From: DASQPR01 sp963831705
Lineage (GTDB): Bacteria; Actinomycetota; Actinomycetes; Mycobacteriales; Micromonosporaceae
Direction: 5' to 3'
Length of the DNA stretch: 64,000 nucleotides
Assembly (NCBI GenBank): GCA_963831705.1
Contig: CAWHRE010000010.1
Coordinates: 310,001-374,000, forward strand
The notes under the pieces are model-generated. The model saw only the letters and a list, made by a program, of their open reading frames with translations. It made no database searches and had not been told where the DNA came from. Shown piece after piece: positions 24,711 through 32,975 of this stretch. How positions within the stretch are numbered: the first letter of the stretch is position 1; every line of letters starts with the position of its first letter. The translations under genes and the position numbers were made by a program.

Positions 24711-25757
24711 TCAGGCACTTTCCCGGCGTACGAGGTGCGCGGTCAGGAAGACGTACGGGTCGGCCGGCTCCACGCCGCGAATCTTGTCGTAGAGCAGCTG
24801 GGCCATCGCTCGGCCCATCTCGTCCACCGGTTGATGCATGGTCGTCAGCGTGGGATCGGTCTGCCCAGCGAGTACCGAATCGTCGAATCCGACGATCGCG
24901 ACGTCATCGGGGACGCGCAATCCCCGCTCCCGGAGCGCGCGCAAGGCACCGAGTGCCATCGGATCGGACGCGGCGAACACGGCGTCGATCTTCGGGTACG
25001 CATCGAGCAGCTTGCGCATGGCGAGCAGGCCGCTGCCCTCGCTGAAGTCGCCGTACCCGATCATCAGTGCGGCCGAGTCGCCCAGCGCCGTTCGGTAGCC
25101 CTCCAGGCGGGCCACGCCGACACCCATGTCCTGCGGGCCGGCGATCGTCGCCACATTCTGCCGGCCGATCTTGAGCAGATGCTCGGTCGCGATTCGGGCG
25201 CCGCCGATGTTGTCCACGTCGACGAAGCCGCCGGCGTCCGCCTCATGGAGCATCCGGGCGGGCCGGCCGCCGTACACGATCGGGAGCCCGCGATTGACGA
25301 GCAGTCCGGGCAGCGGATCGTCGTCGTGCATCGACAGGAGGAGTACGCCGTCCACGTGCTGCGGGGTCAGATGGGAGACGAGGCGCTCGCGTTCCACCCG
25401 CGACTGCGCCATCGCGAGCCAGAGCTGCAACGGCGTCGCGGCGAGACCGGCCGAAATGCCGCGGATGATGCCGGCGAAGAAAGGCTCGCCGAAGACGCGG
25501 TCTTCGGACTCGGACACGACCAGCGCGACGGAGTCGGTTCGGTGGGTGACGAGGGCACGGGCGGCCCGATTCGGCACGTACCCGAGGTCGGTGATCGCAC
25601 GCTCAACCGCGTCCCGCGCCCCCGGGCTCACCTGCGGCGAGCCGTTGACCACTCGCGAGACCGTGCCACGACCGACGCCCGCGTATGCCGCGACCTCGTC
25701 CAACGTGGGGCGGCCGGGCGAGCGAGTACGCCCACCGGATGCCGTGTCGCCGACCAC
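24711..25757 (-). CDS. LacI-family regulator, CebR/CelR-like
   Basis: A 348-residue LacI-family repressor. The N-terminal helix-turn-helix and hinge read RPTLDEVAAYAGVGRGTVSR, VVNGSPQVSPGAR and GYVPNRAARALVTHRT, which closely resembles the CebR/CelR/BxlR group controlling beta-glucoside and cellulose use in actinobacteria. The rest is a periplasmic-binding-like effector domain. Two near-perfect copies of the CebR/CelR operator TGGGAGCGCTCCCA lie 80-150 bp upstream of its GTG start, pointing to autoregulation. No sugar transporter or glycosidase is in the window, so its other targets lie elsewhere. Confidence 0.9.
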   Translation of the reverse strand: MVGDTASGGRTRSPGRPTLDEVAAYAGVGRGTVSRVVNGSPQVSPGARDAVERAITDLGYVPNRAARALVTHRTDSVALVVSESEDRVFGEPFFAGIIRGISAGLAATPLQLWLAMAQSRVERERLVSHLTPQHVDGVLLLSMHDDDPLPGLLVNRGLPIVYGGRPARMLHEADAGGFVDVDNIGGARIATEHLLKIGRQNVATIAGPQDMGVGVARLEGYRTALGDSAALMIGYGDFSEGSGLLAMRKLLDAYPKIDAVFAASDPMALGALRALRERGLRVPDDVAIVGFDDSVLAGQTDPTLTTMHQPVDEMGRAMAQLLYDKIRGVEPADPYVFLTAHLVRRESA

Positions 25758-25837
25758 GTGTGCTCCCTCTCGATCATCGGGACTTGCCCCGAAGATTGTC
25801 CAACATCGAACCGCTCAACACGAACCGTGCCACCCGC

Positions 25838-25851
25838 CGGGAGCGCTCCCA
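25838..25851. promoter_or_regulatory. CebR/CelR-type operator, site 1
   Basis: cgggagcgctccca: a perfect 12-bp palindrome differing from the 14-bp TGGGAGCGCTCCCA box of CebR (Streptomyces) and CelR (Thermobifida) only at the first base. It lies upstream of the LacI-family gene, which starts at 25757. Confidence 0.8.
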
Positions 25852-25892
25852 GACCACGGTGCCTGCCGTGCCCACCCATGTCAATAGCCAGT

Positions 25893-25906
25893 TGGGAGCG
25901 TTCCCA
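25893..25906. promoter_or_regulatory. CebR/CelR-type operator, site 2
   Basis: tgggagcgttccca: the same box with one centre mismatch. Centres of sites 1 and 2 are 55 bp apart, about five helical turns, which would allow looping by a LacI-type tetramer or independent dimers. The site lies 14 bp left of palindromic repeat copy 3. Confidence 0.78.
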
Positions 25907-25919
25907 CCCCCAAAAACCT

Positions 25920-25980
25920 GTTGATCCTGGAGTTAGTTAGCGCTTCGATGGCATGTCGCTCTGATAACTCCAGGATCAAC
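25920..25980 (+). repeat. Palindromic repeat family 1, copy 3 (61 bp)
   Basis: Same orientation as copy 2, with perfect 16-bp arms and a centre reading gttagcgcttcgatggcatg and onwards, a few changes from the consensus. It ends 24 bp before the start of the VOC-domain gene and lies between that gene and the divergent LacI-family regulator. Confidence 0.92.
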
Positions 25981-26004
25981 TTCACGGACAAGGTGGTACG
26001 GAGC

Positions 26005-26358
26005 ATGCCGGCAACGTTCAAAGACCTGTGTCTCGACGCGAACGACGACCGAGCGCTCGCCGAGTGGTGGTGCGCGGCGATCGGGTACCGGCTCGTGCTC
26101 GGAACGAAGGACGACTATCTCGGCAAGTGGATCGGGGCAATCGAGGATCCGGCGGGTAAGGGGCCGCTGATCTGGATCAACTCGGTACCGGAGTCGAAGA
26201 CGATCAAGAACCGGATGCATCTCGACGTCATCGGCGACACGCAAGAGCTGATCGCGCTCGGGGCAACGCTCGTCCGCGCACGGGACGAGGAGATCCGCTG
26301 GGACATCCTCGCCGATCCCGAAGGAAACGAGTTCTGCGCGTTTACGCCGGAGGCTTAG
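26005..26358 (+). CDS. VOC/glyoxalase-like domain protein
   Basis: A 117-residue single-domain protein of the vicinal-oxygen-chelate (glyoxalase/bleomycin resistance) fold: PATFKDLCLDANDDRALAEWW at the start, the HLDV block (RMHLDVIGDT) in the middle and ILADPEGNEFCAF at the end, the pattern of the Glyoxalase_6 group. Substrate unknown. I chose ATG at 26005, preceded by AAGGTGG; the open frame extends back into repeat copy 3 through a TTG, which I reject. The gene is bracketed by copies 3 and 4 of the palindromic repeat, in opposite orientation. Confidence 0.85.
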   Translation: MPATFKDLCLDANDDRALAEWWCAAIGYRLVLGTKDDYLGKWIGAIEDPAGKGPLIWINSVPESKTIKNRMHLDVIGDTQELIALGATLVRARDEEIRWDILADPEGNEFCAFTPEA

Positions 26359-26370
26359 AGGACCGGCAAA

Positions 26371-26431
26371 GTTGATCCTGGAGTTACTAGCGCGAAACGC
26401 CGTCGAGGCGCTAACTAACTCCAGGATCAAC
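26371..26431 (-). repeat. Palindromic repeat family 1, copy 4 (61 bp, inverted)
   Basis: Perfect 16-bp arms; the centre reads in the reverse orientation relative to copies 2 and 3 (gttagcgcctcgacggcgtt on the minus strand). It fills the gap between the convergent VOC gene (ends 26358) and the acyl-CoA synthetase (ends 26438), where it might act as a two-way terminator. Confidence 0.92.
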
Positions 26432-26437
26432 TGGAAT

Positions 26438-28060
26438 TTAGGAGAGTCCTAGCTCCGCGATGGAGACCTCTCGCATTTCCACCTTGCGGATCTTGCCGGT
26501 GACGGTCATCGGGAACGCGTCCACGACCTTGACGTACCGAGGGATCTTGTAGTGCGCGAGCTTTCCGGTGCAGAACGCCCGGATCGCTTCCGCGGTGAGC
26601 GGCGCGGCGCCGTCACGCAGGCGTACCCACACCATCAACTCTTCGCCGTATTTCGCGTCCGGCACGCCGACGACCTGCGCATCCACGACGTCCGGGTGGC
26701 TGTACAGGAACTCCTCGATCTCGCGTGGATAGACGTTCTCGCCGCCGCGAATGACCATGTCCTTGATCCGGCCGACGATGCTCAGGTACCCGTCCGCGTC
26801 CATCACCGCGAGGTCGCCGGTGTGCATCCAGCGGGCCGCGTCGATCGCCTCCGCCGTCCGGTCCGGCATGTTCCAGTAGCCGAGCATGACGCTGTACCCG
26901 CGGGTGCAGAACTCTCCCGGCTCGCCCCGAGGCACGGTCAGGCCGGTGGCCGGATCGATCACTTTGACCTCAAGGTGCGGATGCACTTGGCCGACGGTGG
27001 ACACTCGCCGATCGAGATCGTCGTCCGGCCGGGTCTGGGTCGACACCGGTGATGTCTCGGTCATGCCGTAGCAGATCGTCACCTCGGTCATACCCATCTC
27101 GGAGATGACCCGCTTCATCACCTCGACCGGGCACGGCGAGCCCGCCATCACGCCGGTACGCAGGGCAGACAGATCGTGATCCGGGAAGGTCGGATCGGCC
27201 AGTTCGGCGATGAACATCGTCGGTACGCCGTACAGGACGGTGGCTTTCTCGCTCGCCGCCGCACGTAACGTAGCGGCCGGTTCGAAGCCGGGTCCGGGAA
27301 TCACGATGCAGGAGCCGTGGCTGACCGCGCCGAGGTTGCCCATCACCATGCCGAAGCAGTGATAGAACGGCACCGGCACGACCACTCGATCGTGTTCCGT
27401 GAACGCCTGCGTCTCCCCCACGAAGAAGCCGTTGTTCAGGATGTTGTGGTGCGAGAGCGTCGCGCCCTTCGGAAAGCCGGTTGTCCCGGACGTGTACTGG
27501 ATATTGATCGGATCGTCGAACGACAAGTCCGCCTCGCGGGCGGCAAGATCCTCGTCAGTTACCGACGCGCCGCTCGCGACCAGGTCATCCCAGCTGGGCG
27601 TACCGATGTAGACGATCTCCCGGAGCGCCTCGCATTCGGCGCGTACCTCGTCGATCATGCCGCGATAGTCGGACGTCTTGAACGACTCGGCCGACACCAT
27701 CATCCGGATGCCGGACTGCTGGAGCACGTACGAGAGTTCGTGGCTGCGGTACGCCGGATTGATGTTCACCAGGATCGCGCCGATCCGAGCCGTGGCGAAC
27801 TGGATCAGCACCCATTCCGGCACGTTCGGCGCCCAGATGCCGACCCGGTCGCCCTTTGCCACGCCGGTCGCCAGCAGGCCTTTTGCGAGCGCCGCGACAT
27901 CCCGGGCCAGCTCGTCGTACGTCCAGCGGCGCTCGGACGGCACATCGACCAGTGCTTCGCGCTCGCCGAAGCGGGCGACCGTCGTGGCGAGGTTCTCGCC
28001 GATCGTCTGGCCCAGCAGTGGCACGGTGGAAGGGCCATTGACATAGGAAAATTCGGTCAT
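26438..28060 (-). CDS. AMP-forming acyl-CoA synthetase
   Basis: A 540-residue adenylate-forming enzyme that activates a carboxylic acid with ATP and joins it to CoA. Core motifs: the P-loop-like YTSGTTGFPKGATLSHHN, YGMTETSPVS, GDLAVMDADGYLSIVGRIKDMVIRGGENVYPREIEE and the C-terminal catalytic Lys in MTVTGKIRKVEMRE. The overall pattern fits medium/long-chain acyl-CoA synthetases (FadD35/AcsA-like group). Substrate not decidable. Monocistronic, with repeat copy 4 directly behind it. Confidence 0.93.
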   Translation of the reverse strand: MTEFSYVNGPSTVPLLGQTIGENLATTVARFGEREALVDVPSERRWTYDELARDVAALAKGLLATGVAKGDRVGIWAPNVPEWVLIQFATARIGAILVNINPAYRSHELSYVLQQSGIRMMVSAESFKTSDYRGMIDEVRAECEALREIVYIGTPSWDDLVASGASVTDEDLAAREADLSFDDPINIQYTSGTTGFPKGATLSHHNILNNGFFVGETQAFTEHDRVVVPVPFYHCFGMVMGNLGAVSHGSCIVIPGPGFEPAATLRAAASEKATVLYGVPTMFIAELADPTFPDHDLSALRTGVMAGSPCPVEVMKRVISEMGMTEVTICYGMTETSPVSTQTRPDDDLDRRVSTVGQVHPHLEVKVIDPATGLTVPRGEPGEFCTRGYSVMLGYWNMPDRTAEAIDAARWMHTGDLAVMDADGYLSIVGRIKDMVIRGGENVYPREIEEFLYSHPDVVDAQVVGVPDAKYGEELMVWVRLRDGAAPLTAEAIRAFCTGKLAHYKIPRYVKVVDAFPMTVTGKIRKVEMREVSIAELGLS

Positions 28061-28143
28061 CGTCGACCCCTCGGCTCGCGCACGTCGTTACGGCGATTGT
28101 TACTCGCGTCACACGAGCGCGCCAGAGCGCGGCAGATCAAGAG

Positions 28144-28689
28144 CTAGGCCATGCGGCGCATCAGGGCCGTTGCGCGGTCGGCGTCGAATCTGAGTGGGAG
28201 TGGCCGCTCGCCGTACCACTCGAGCGTCGCATCGTGATCGACATGCGTCGGATCGGCGATCGCGGCCAGGAACCGCGCATAGCCGTACGCGCCGCCGACG
28301 TCCTCCGGCGGGCAGGCGCCCTCGCCGGAAAGGCACAGCGGGTACCGCTCCTCCGGCGCCGCGAGCAGCACGTCCTCGACCAGGATCTGATGCTCCCACC
28401 AGTCCCCGAAGTCATACGTGTACGAGAACTTCGAGCCCTTGCCGGCCACCGAGTCGAGCCGCGCATCCATTTCGTCTCGCATGTCGACCAGCCCTTCCGG
28501 GTCCGGCATCCCGTACTGCGTGCCACCGATCTCGAACGAATGCAGGTGGCAGTCCTGCCAGCCCATCGCGAGCTGGACAACGCGGTGGAGCCGATCCAGC
28601 GTGAACGCACCCGGCACGATCACCCGACGCGACACGGCCGGTCGGGCGTCACGCAGCACGACGCGCAGAACAAAGATCTCACGTTCCAT
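28144..28689 (-). CDS. Plasmid pRiA4b ORF-3-like protein
   Basis: A 181-residue protein of the pRiA4b ORF-3 family (also found as a passenger protein of IS1096-like elements). Recognised by VVLRDARPAVSRRVIVPGA, LDRLHRVVQLAMGWQDCHLHSF, FSYTYDFGDWWEHQILVED and CLSGEGACPPEDVGGAYGY. Molecular function unknown. No transposase or terminal repeats flank it here, so I see no sign that this copy is mobile. Confidence 0.88.
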   Translation of the reverse strand: MEREIFVLRVVLRDARPAVSRRVIVPGAFTLDRLHRVVQLAMGWQDCHLHSFEIGGTQYGMPDPEGLVDMRDEMDARLDSVAGKGSKFSYTYDFGDWWEHQILVEDVLLAAPEERYPLCLSGEGACPPEDVGGAYGYARFLAAIADPTHVDHDATLEWYGERPLPLRFDADRATALMRRMA

Positions 28690-28773
28690 CTGTACCCCAA
28701 TGTCGGCAATGCTTCATTCTTGCCGCGCCGGTGGATCGGTGCACCCGGAACACGCGAGTGATCTTATGGACGC

Positions 28774-29505
28774 ATGCGACAACTCATGCCGGAAGTCCGC
28801 GAGGTTGACGGGAGCGACCTGATCGCGCTCTACCGCACCGCACCGGGCGTCCGGATCGTCCGGATGAACTTCGTCGCGAGCCTCGACGGGGCGGTCGAGG
28901 TCGACGGCGTATCGGCCGGGCTCGGCACGCCGGGCGACCGGCTGTTACTGGGAACGCTGCGGGCGCTCGCCGATGCCGTTCTGGTTGGTGCCGGCACGCT
29001 CAAGGCGGAGAACTACAAGCCGGTACGCCCGACCGCGGAGCGCCGTGCCTGGCGGGAATCGGTCGGCTTGGCCACGTACCCGAGGCTTGTCGTGGTCTCC
29101 GGGCGGCTCGATCTCGACCCGGCTCACCGGGCGCTCGCCGATGCTCCGGTCCGTCCGATCGTGATCACCCACGGCTCGTCCGACGACGAGCGGCGCGATG
29201 CCCTGGCCGAAGTGGCGGACGTACTCGTACACGGTGTGGATCGGGTTGATCTCATCGCGGCGGTGGACGAACTCCGGTCGGCGTACCACCTTGATCATCT
29301 GCTGTGTGAGGGTGGCCCGGTGTTATTCGGGGCGCTGCATGCGGCGGACCTGGTCGATGAGCTGTGCTTGACCGTCGCACCGCTGCTGGCGGGCGCGGGC
29401 GCGGGCCGCATAATCGCCGGCCCGCACGTCGCTCTTAGCGCTATGACGCTCTGTCACGTGCTCTCGTCGGACGACGCTCTACTCCTGCGGTACGCCCGGC
29501 CTTGA
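28774..29505 (+). CDS. RibD C-terminal domain (pyrimidine reductase-like) protein
   Basis: A 243-residue protein made of one RibD-C/dihydrofolate-reductase-like domain: VRIVRMNFVASLDGAVEVDG, RALADAVLVGAGTLKAENYKPVRP, LLCEGGPVLFGALHAADLVDELCLTVAPLL. Such proteins use NADPH to reduce a ribosylamino-pyrimidine in riboflavin synthesis, or have diverged in actinobacteria. No other riboflavin genes are near, so the physiological substrate is open. It is transcribed divergently from the pRiA4b-like gene. Confidence 0.88.
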   Translation: MRQLMPEVREVDGSDLIALYRTAPGVRIVRMNFVASLDGAVEVDGVSAGLGTPGDRLLLGTLRALADAVLVGAGTLKAENYKPVRPTAERRAWRESVGLATYPRLVVVSGRLDLDPAHRALADAPVRPIVITHGSSDDERRDALAEVADVLVHGVDRVDLIAAVDELRSAYHLDHLLCEGGPVLFGALHAADLVDELCLTVAPLLAGAGAGRIIAGPHVALSAMTLCHVLSSDDALLLRYARP

Positions 29506-29510
29506 GCCCG

Positions 29511-29819
29511 TTACGGGTTCTGCTTCCCGATGTTGTTCATCGCATCCTTGGCGGCATCCGTGCCCTTGTCGATCATGCCGCCGGCCTTGCCACCGGTCAT
29601 GTCGTCGATCTTGTTCCCGGCCGCGTCGATCCCGCCGCCCATCTTGTCGGTCATCGGATCGAGCTTGCTCTTCGCCGCGTCCATTCCGGAATTCATGGTC
29701 GTATCGGAATTCCCGGTCGTACCGGAATTCATGGTGTTGCCGACGTCCGCGGTATGCACGTTCGAGGTGTCTGCCTTCGACGAGCTGAACCAGCCCTTGA
29801 TCGTGTCGGCGATACCCAT
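29511..29819 (-). CDS. MT0933-like antitoxin-family small protein
   Basis: A 102-residue Lys/Asp/Ala/Gly/Met-rich helical protein starting MGIADTIKGWFSSSKADTSN, with repeats of the TMNSGTTGNSDTTMNSGM kind and a second half DKMGGGIDAAGNKIDDMTGG. The pattern matches the Rv0909/MT0933-type 'antitoxin' family of actinobacteria. No toxin gene is adjacent: the neighbours are a RibD-C protein (convergent, 5-bp gap) and, divergently, the HerA-like gene. The antitoxin label rests on family naming; a stress-related role is equally possible. Confidence 0.7.
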   Translation of the reverse strand: MGIADTIKGWFSSSKADTSNVHTADVGNTMNSGTTGNSDTTMNSGMDAAKSKLDPMTDKMGGGIDAAGNKIDDMTGGKAGGMIDKGTDAAKDAMNNIGKQNP

Positions 29820-30042
29820 GTCTGCCTCGTTTCATCGCCGGACTTTGACCAATTAAACATAAATCGTCCACTGCCCTGACGTGCGGAAACAGGTGACACC
29901 GGCCAGCAGGCGGTTTCGGATGGAATGCCCGCGTTCGGGTATGCCGTTCGGCGACTCGCGGGTGGGGGAAGGTGCCGCTGTCGCACGGATGGGGCAACAT
30001 GGCATCCGGAATGCGTACAGTTGATCGAGGGGAACCGCGAAG

Positions 30043-31808
30043 ATGGACGACCCGGTTGGCCGCGTGCTCGGCACCGCGGATGCGACTCCGCTCTGCTTCT
30101 GGGTGGCGGTGACGCCCGGCGCCTATCTCCAACTCGACGATGTCGTGGTCACGCATCGCGAGGTTCCGGGCCGCGAGACCGTCGCGATTTCCGGCGTGGT
30201 CACCCAGGTTCGAGCGCGGCACGAAGGCGCCCAATTCGAGTCGGACGTGTTCGCGATCGCCGACGGCACGCTGCCCGCGATGGTGCAGGAGGCCGCCGAG
30301 ATCACCACGACCCGGGTCGAACCCGAGGTTTACGTGCCACCGGCGCCCGGCGCACTGGTCCAACGTGCTTCCGGCGACGAGCGCGCGTCCGCGCTGTACT
30401 TCGACCGGATGGAGAAGAAGGTCCCGATCGGGACCGGCCGGGACGGCGAGCCGCTGTTCCTCAACGCTGAGTTTCTGGACGGCTCGCGCGGTGCCCACGT
30501 CTCCATCTCCGGCATCTCCGGTGTCGCCACCAAGACGTCATTCGCCACGTTCCTGCTGTACAGCGTGTTCCGCTCGGGCGTGCTCGGCGCGGAGGCCGCG
30601 AACACGAAGGCGCTCATCTTCAACGTGAAGGGCGAGGACCTGCTGTTCCTCGACCACCCGAACACGAGGCTGAACGACCACTACGATCGCGGCGTATGCG
30701 AAGCTCGGCCTTGCCGCCGGCGCGTTCCCGGACGTCGCGGTCTACGCACCGCCGCGCCCTGGGGACATGTCCGGCACACCCGACGTGTCCAGCCGCCTGT
30801 CCGGCGTGGACAGCTTCTACTGGACGATCGCCGAGTTCTGCACCGATCGCCTGCTCCCCTATGTGTTCGCCGATGCCGATGACGAGAAGCAGCAGTACAC
30901 GATGGTCGTCCATGCGGTGACCGCGCATCTCGCGAAGGTCGCGATCCCGGCGGACGGCGGCGTCACGATCGACGGCGCCCGGCTCGGCTCGTACGCGCGA
31001 TCTGGTCGACTTCATCGTCGCCGAGCTGAACGACGAGGATGCCCGCGCGATGTGGGGCGGCACCGCGGTCGGCCAAGGCACGGTCAACGCGTTCGCACGG
31101 CGGCTGATCGGATCGAAGAAGGACCTCTCTCGCCTGATCCGCGGAGATCTGCCGCTGCGGCGTACGCACTCGATCAACACCGCGGAAAGCGCCCAGGTCA
31201 CGGTCGTCGACCTGCACAACCTGCCGGATCGGGCGCAACGGTTCGTTGTCGGTGTCACGCTCCGCACCGAATTCGAACGCAAGGAGAAATCCGGTACGGC
31301 GAAGCCGCTACTGTTCGTGGTCCTTGACGAGCTGAACAAGTACGCACCCCGCGAAGGCACCTCGCCGATCAAGGAGGTGCTGCTCGACATCGCCGAGCGA
31401 GGCCGGTCGCTCGGCGTGGTGCTGATCGGCGCCCAGCAGACCGCGTCCGAGGTCGAGCGCCGGATCGTCTCCAACTCCGCGATCCGCGTGGTCGGCCGGC
31501 TCGACGCCGCCGAGGCCACCCGCCCGGAGTACGGATTCCTGCCGCCGGCACAGCGTGCTCGCGCGCTGATCGCGAAGCCCGGCACGATGTTCGTCAATCA
31601 GCCGGAGATCCCGGTGCCGCTGGTGATCGAGTTCCCGTTCCCGGCCTGGGCGACCCGGCCGTCCGAGGCCGGTGCCGCACCGAGTGCGACGTTGCGCTCG
31701 ATCACGCAGTCCGTCGACCCGTTCGAGGTGGTCGCGTCACCCCAGCTCGCCGGCGCCCGGTCCGGCGCGGTCGGCTCCAGCCTGTCCGACGACGACATCC
31801 CGTTCTAG
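30043..31808 (+). pseudogene. herA: HerA-like DNA-translocating ATPase, reading frame broken by two +1 shifts
   Basis: Three consecutive frames together give a complete HerA/DUF87-type ATPase of about 588 residues. Frame 1 (from the ATG at 30043) holds the N-terminal barrel-like region and the nucleotide loop area GISGVATKTS (Lys164). Near 30690 the frame moves by +1 to AYAKLGLAAGAFPDVAVYAP; near 30995 it moves by +1 again to DLVDFIVAELNDEDARAMWG. The last frame has the Walker B LLFVVLDELNKYAP, the sensor region GRSLGVVLIGAQQTASEVERR and ends at 31808. HerA is the hexameric pump that works with NurA nuclease in DNA end resection. sbcD follows after 17 bp. Either a decaying gene or sequence errors. 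Confidence 0.8.
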
Positions 31809-31825
31809 GCGTTTGAGGAACAACA

Positions 31826-32975
31826 GTGAAGATCCTGCATACGTCCGACTGGCACGTCGGGAAGGTCCTCAAGGGTGCGTCCCGGACCGACGAGCACATC
31901 GCGGTCCTCGCCGATGTCGTCGCGATCGCCCGGGCCGAGCAACCCGACCTCGTGATCGTCGCGGGTGACCTGTTCGACACCGGCGCACCGACGCCGGACG
32001 CGACGCGAATCGTCACTCGGGCGCTGTCCGCGCTGCGGGCCACCGGCGCCCACGTGATCGCGATCGGCGGCAACCACGACAACGGCGCGGCCCTGGACGC
32101 GCTGCGGGTCTGGGCCGATGCGGCCGGGATAACGCTGCGCGGCACCGTACGCGAGCGGGCCGCCGACCACATCATCACCGGTGTCACGGCCGGTGGCGAA
32201 GCATGGCGCGTGGTCGCGTTGCCGTTCCTGTCCCAGCGATTCGCGGTCCGGGCGACCGAGATGTTCGAGCTGACCGCGGCCGAGGCGAACCAGACGTACG
32301 CGGACCATGTCGGACGCCTGGTCAAGGCGCTCACCGCCGACGCCGGCGGCGACACCGTCAACATCATCACGGCGCACCTGACCGTGGTCGGCGGCACGCT
32401 GGGCGGTGGCGAGCGCGACGCGCACACGATCCAGGCGTACGCGGTCCCGTCCACCGTGTTCCCGACCAGTACCCACTACGTCGCACTCGGACATCTGCAC
32501 CGCCGCCAGGCGGTCGTGGCGCCGTGCCCGGTGCACTACAGCGGCTCACCGTTGGCGATCGACTTCGGCGAGGAGGAGAACACGTCCGTCGGTCACGATC
32601 GTCGAGGTCACCACGTCCACCGCGGCGCGTACCCGCGACGTCGCGATCGGCGCCGCCGTACCGTTGCGGACGGTGGCCGGCACGCTCGACGAACTGGCCG
32701 CGATCACCGACGACGGGGCTTGGCTCCGGGTGTACGTACGGGAGCGGCCGCGCGCCGGACTTCGCGAGACCGTGCAGGAGATGCTGCCGCGCGCGCTCGA
32801 AGTGCGAATCGACCCGGAGATCCTGGCCGAGGTCGATCCGGCGAAGACGAGGGCGAAACGCCCGGCCGAACGTACGCCGGCCGAGATGTTCGCGGACTAC
32901 CTCTCCGCCCAGGGCCATGCTGATCCGGACGTGGCCGCGCTGTTCGACACCATCTACGCGGAGATCGAAGCATGA
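31826..32975 (+). pseudogene. sbcD: SbcD/Mre11-type nuclease subunit, broken by one +1 shift
   Basis: The first 255 or so codons give the calcineurin-like nuclease domain with all metal-binding motifs: LHTSDWHVGKVL, VAGDLFD, IGGNHDNG, TAHLTVVGG and ALGHLHRRQ. Around 32585-32592 the frame moves by +1 and continues as SVTIVEVTTS through the C-terminal capping domain (LRVYVRERPRAGLRETVQEM) to the stop at 32975, which overlaps the sbcC start (ATGA). In the uncorrected frame the protein would be a 365-residue fusion to an unrelated Arg-rich tail. SbcD is the exo/endonuclease partner of SbcC. Confidence 0.85.

Noticed and set aside
25921..26004. TTG start inside repeat copy 3 for the VOC gene
   Set aside because: It would translate the repeat element; the ATG at 26005 matches the family start and has an upstream AAGGTGG.
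28144..28689. pRiA4b ORF-3-like gene as part of an insertion sequence
   Set aside because: No transposase, no terminal inverted repeats and no target duplications around it; such genes often occur alone on chromosomes.
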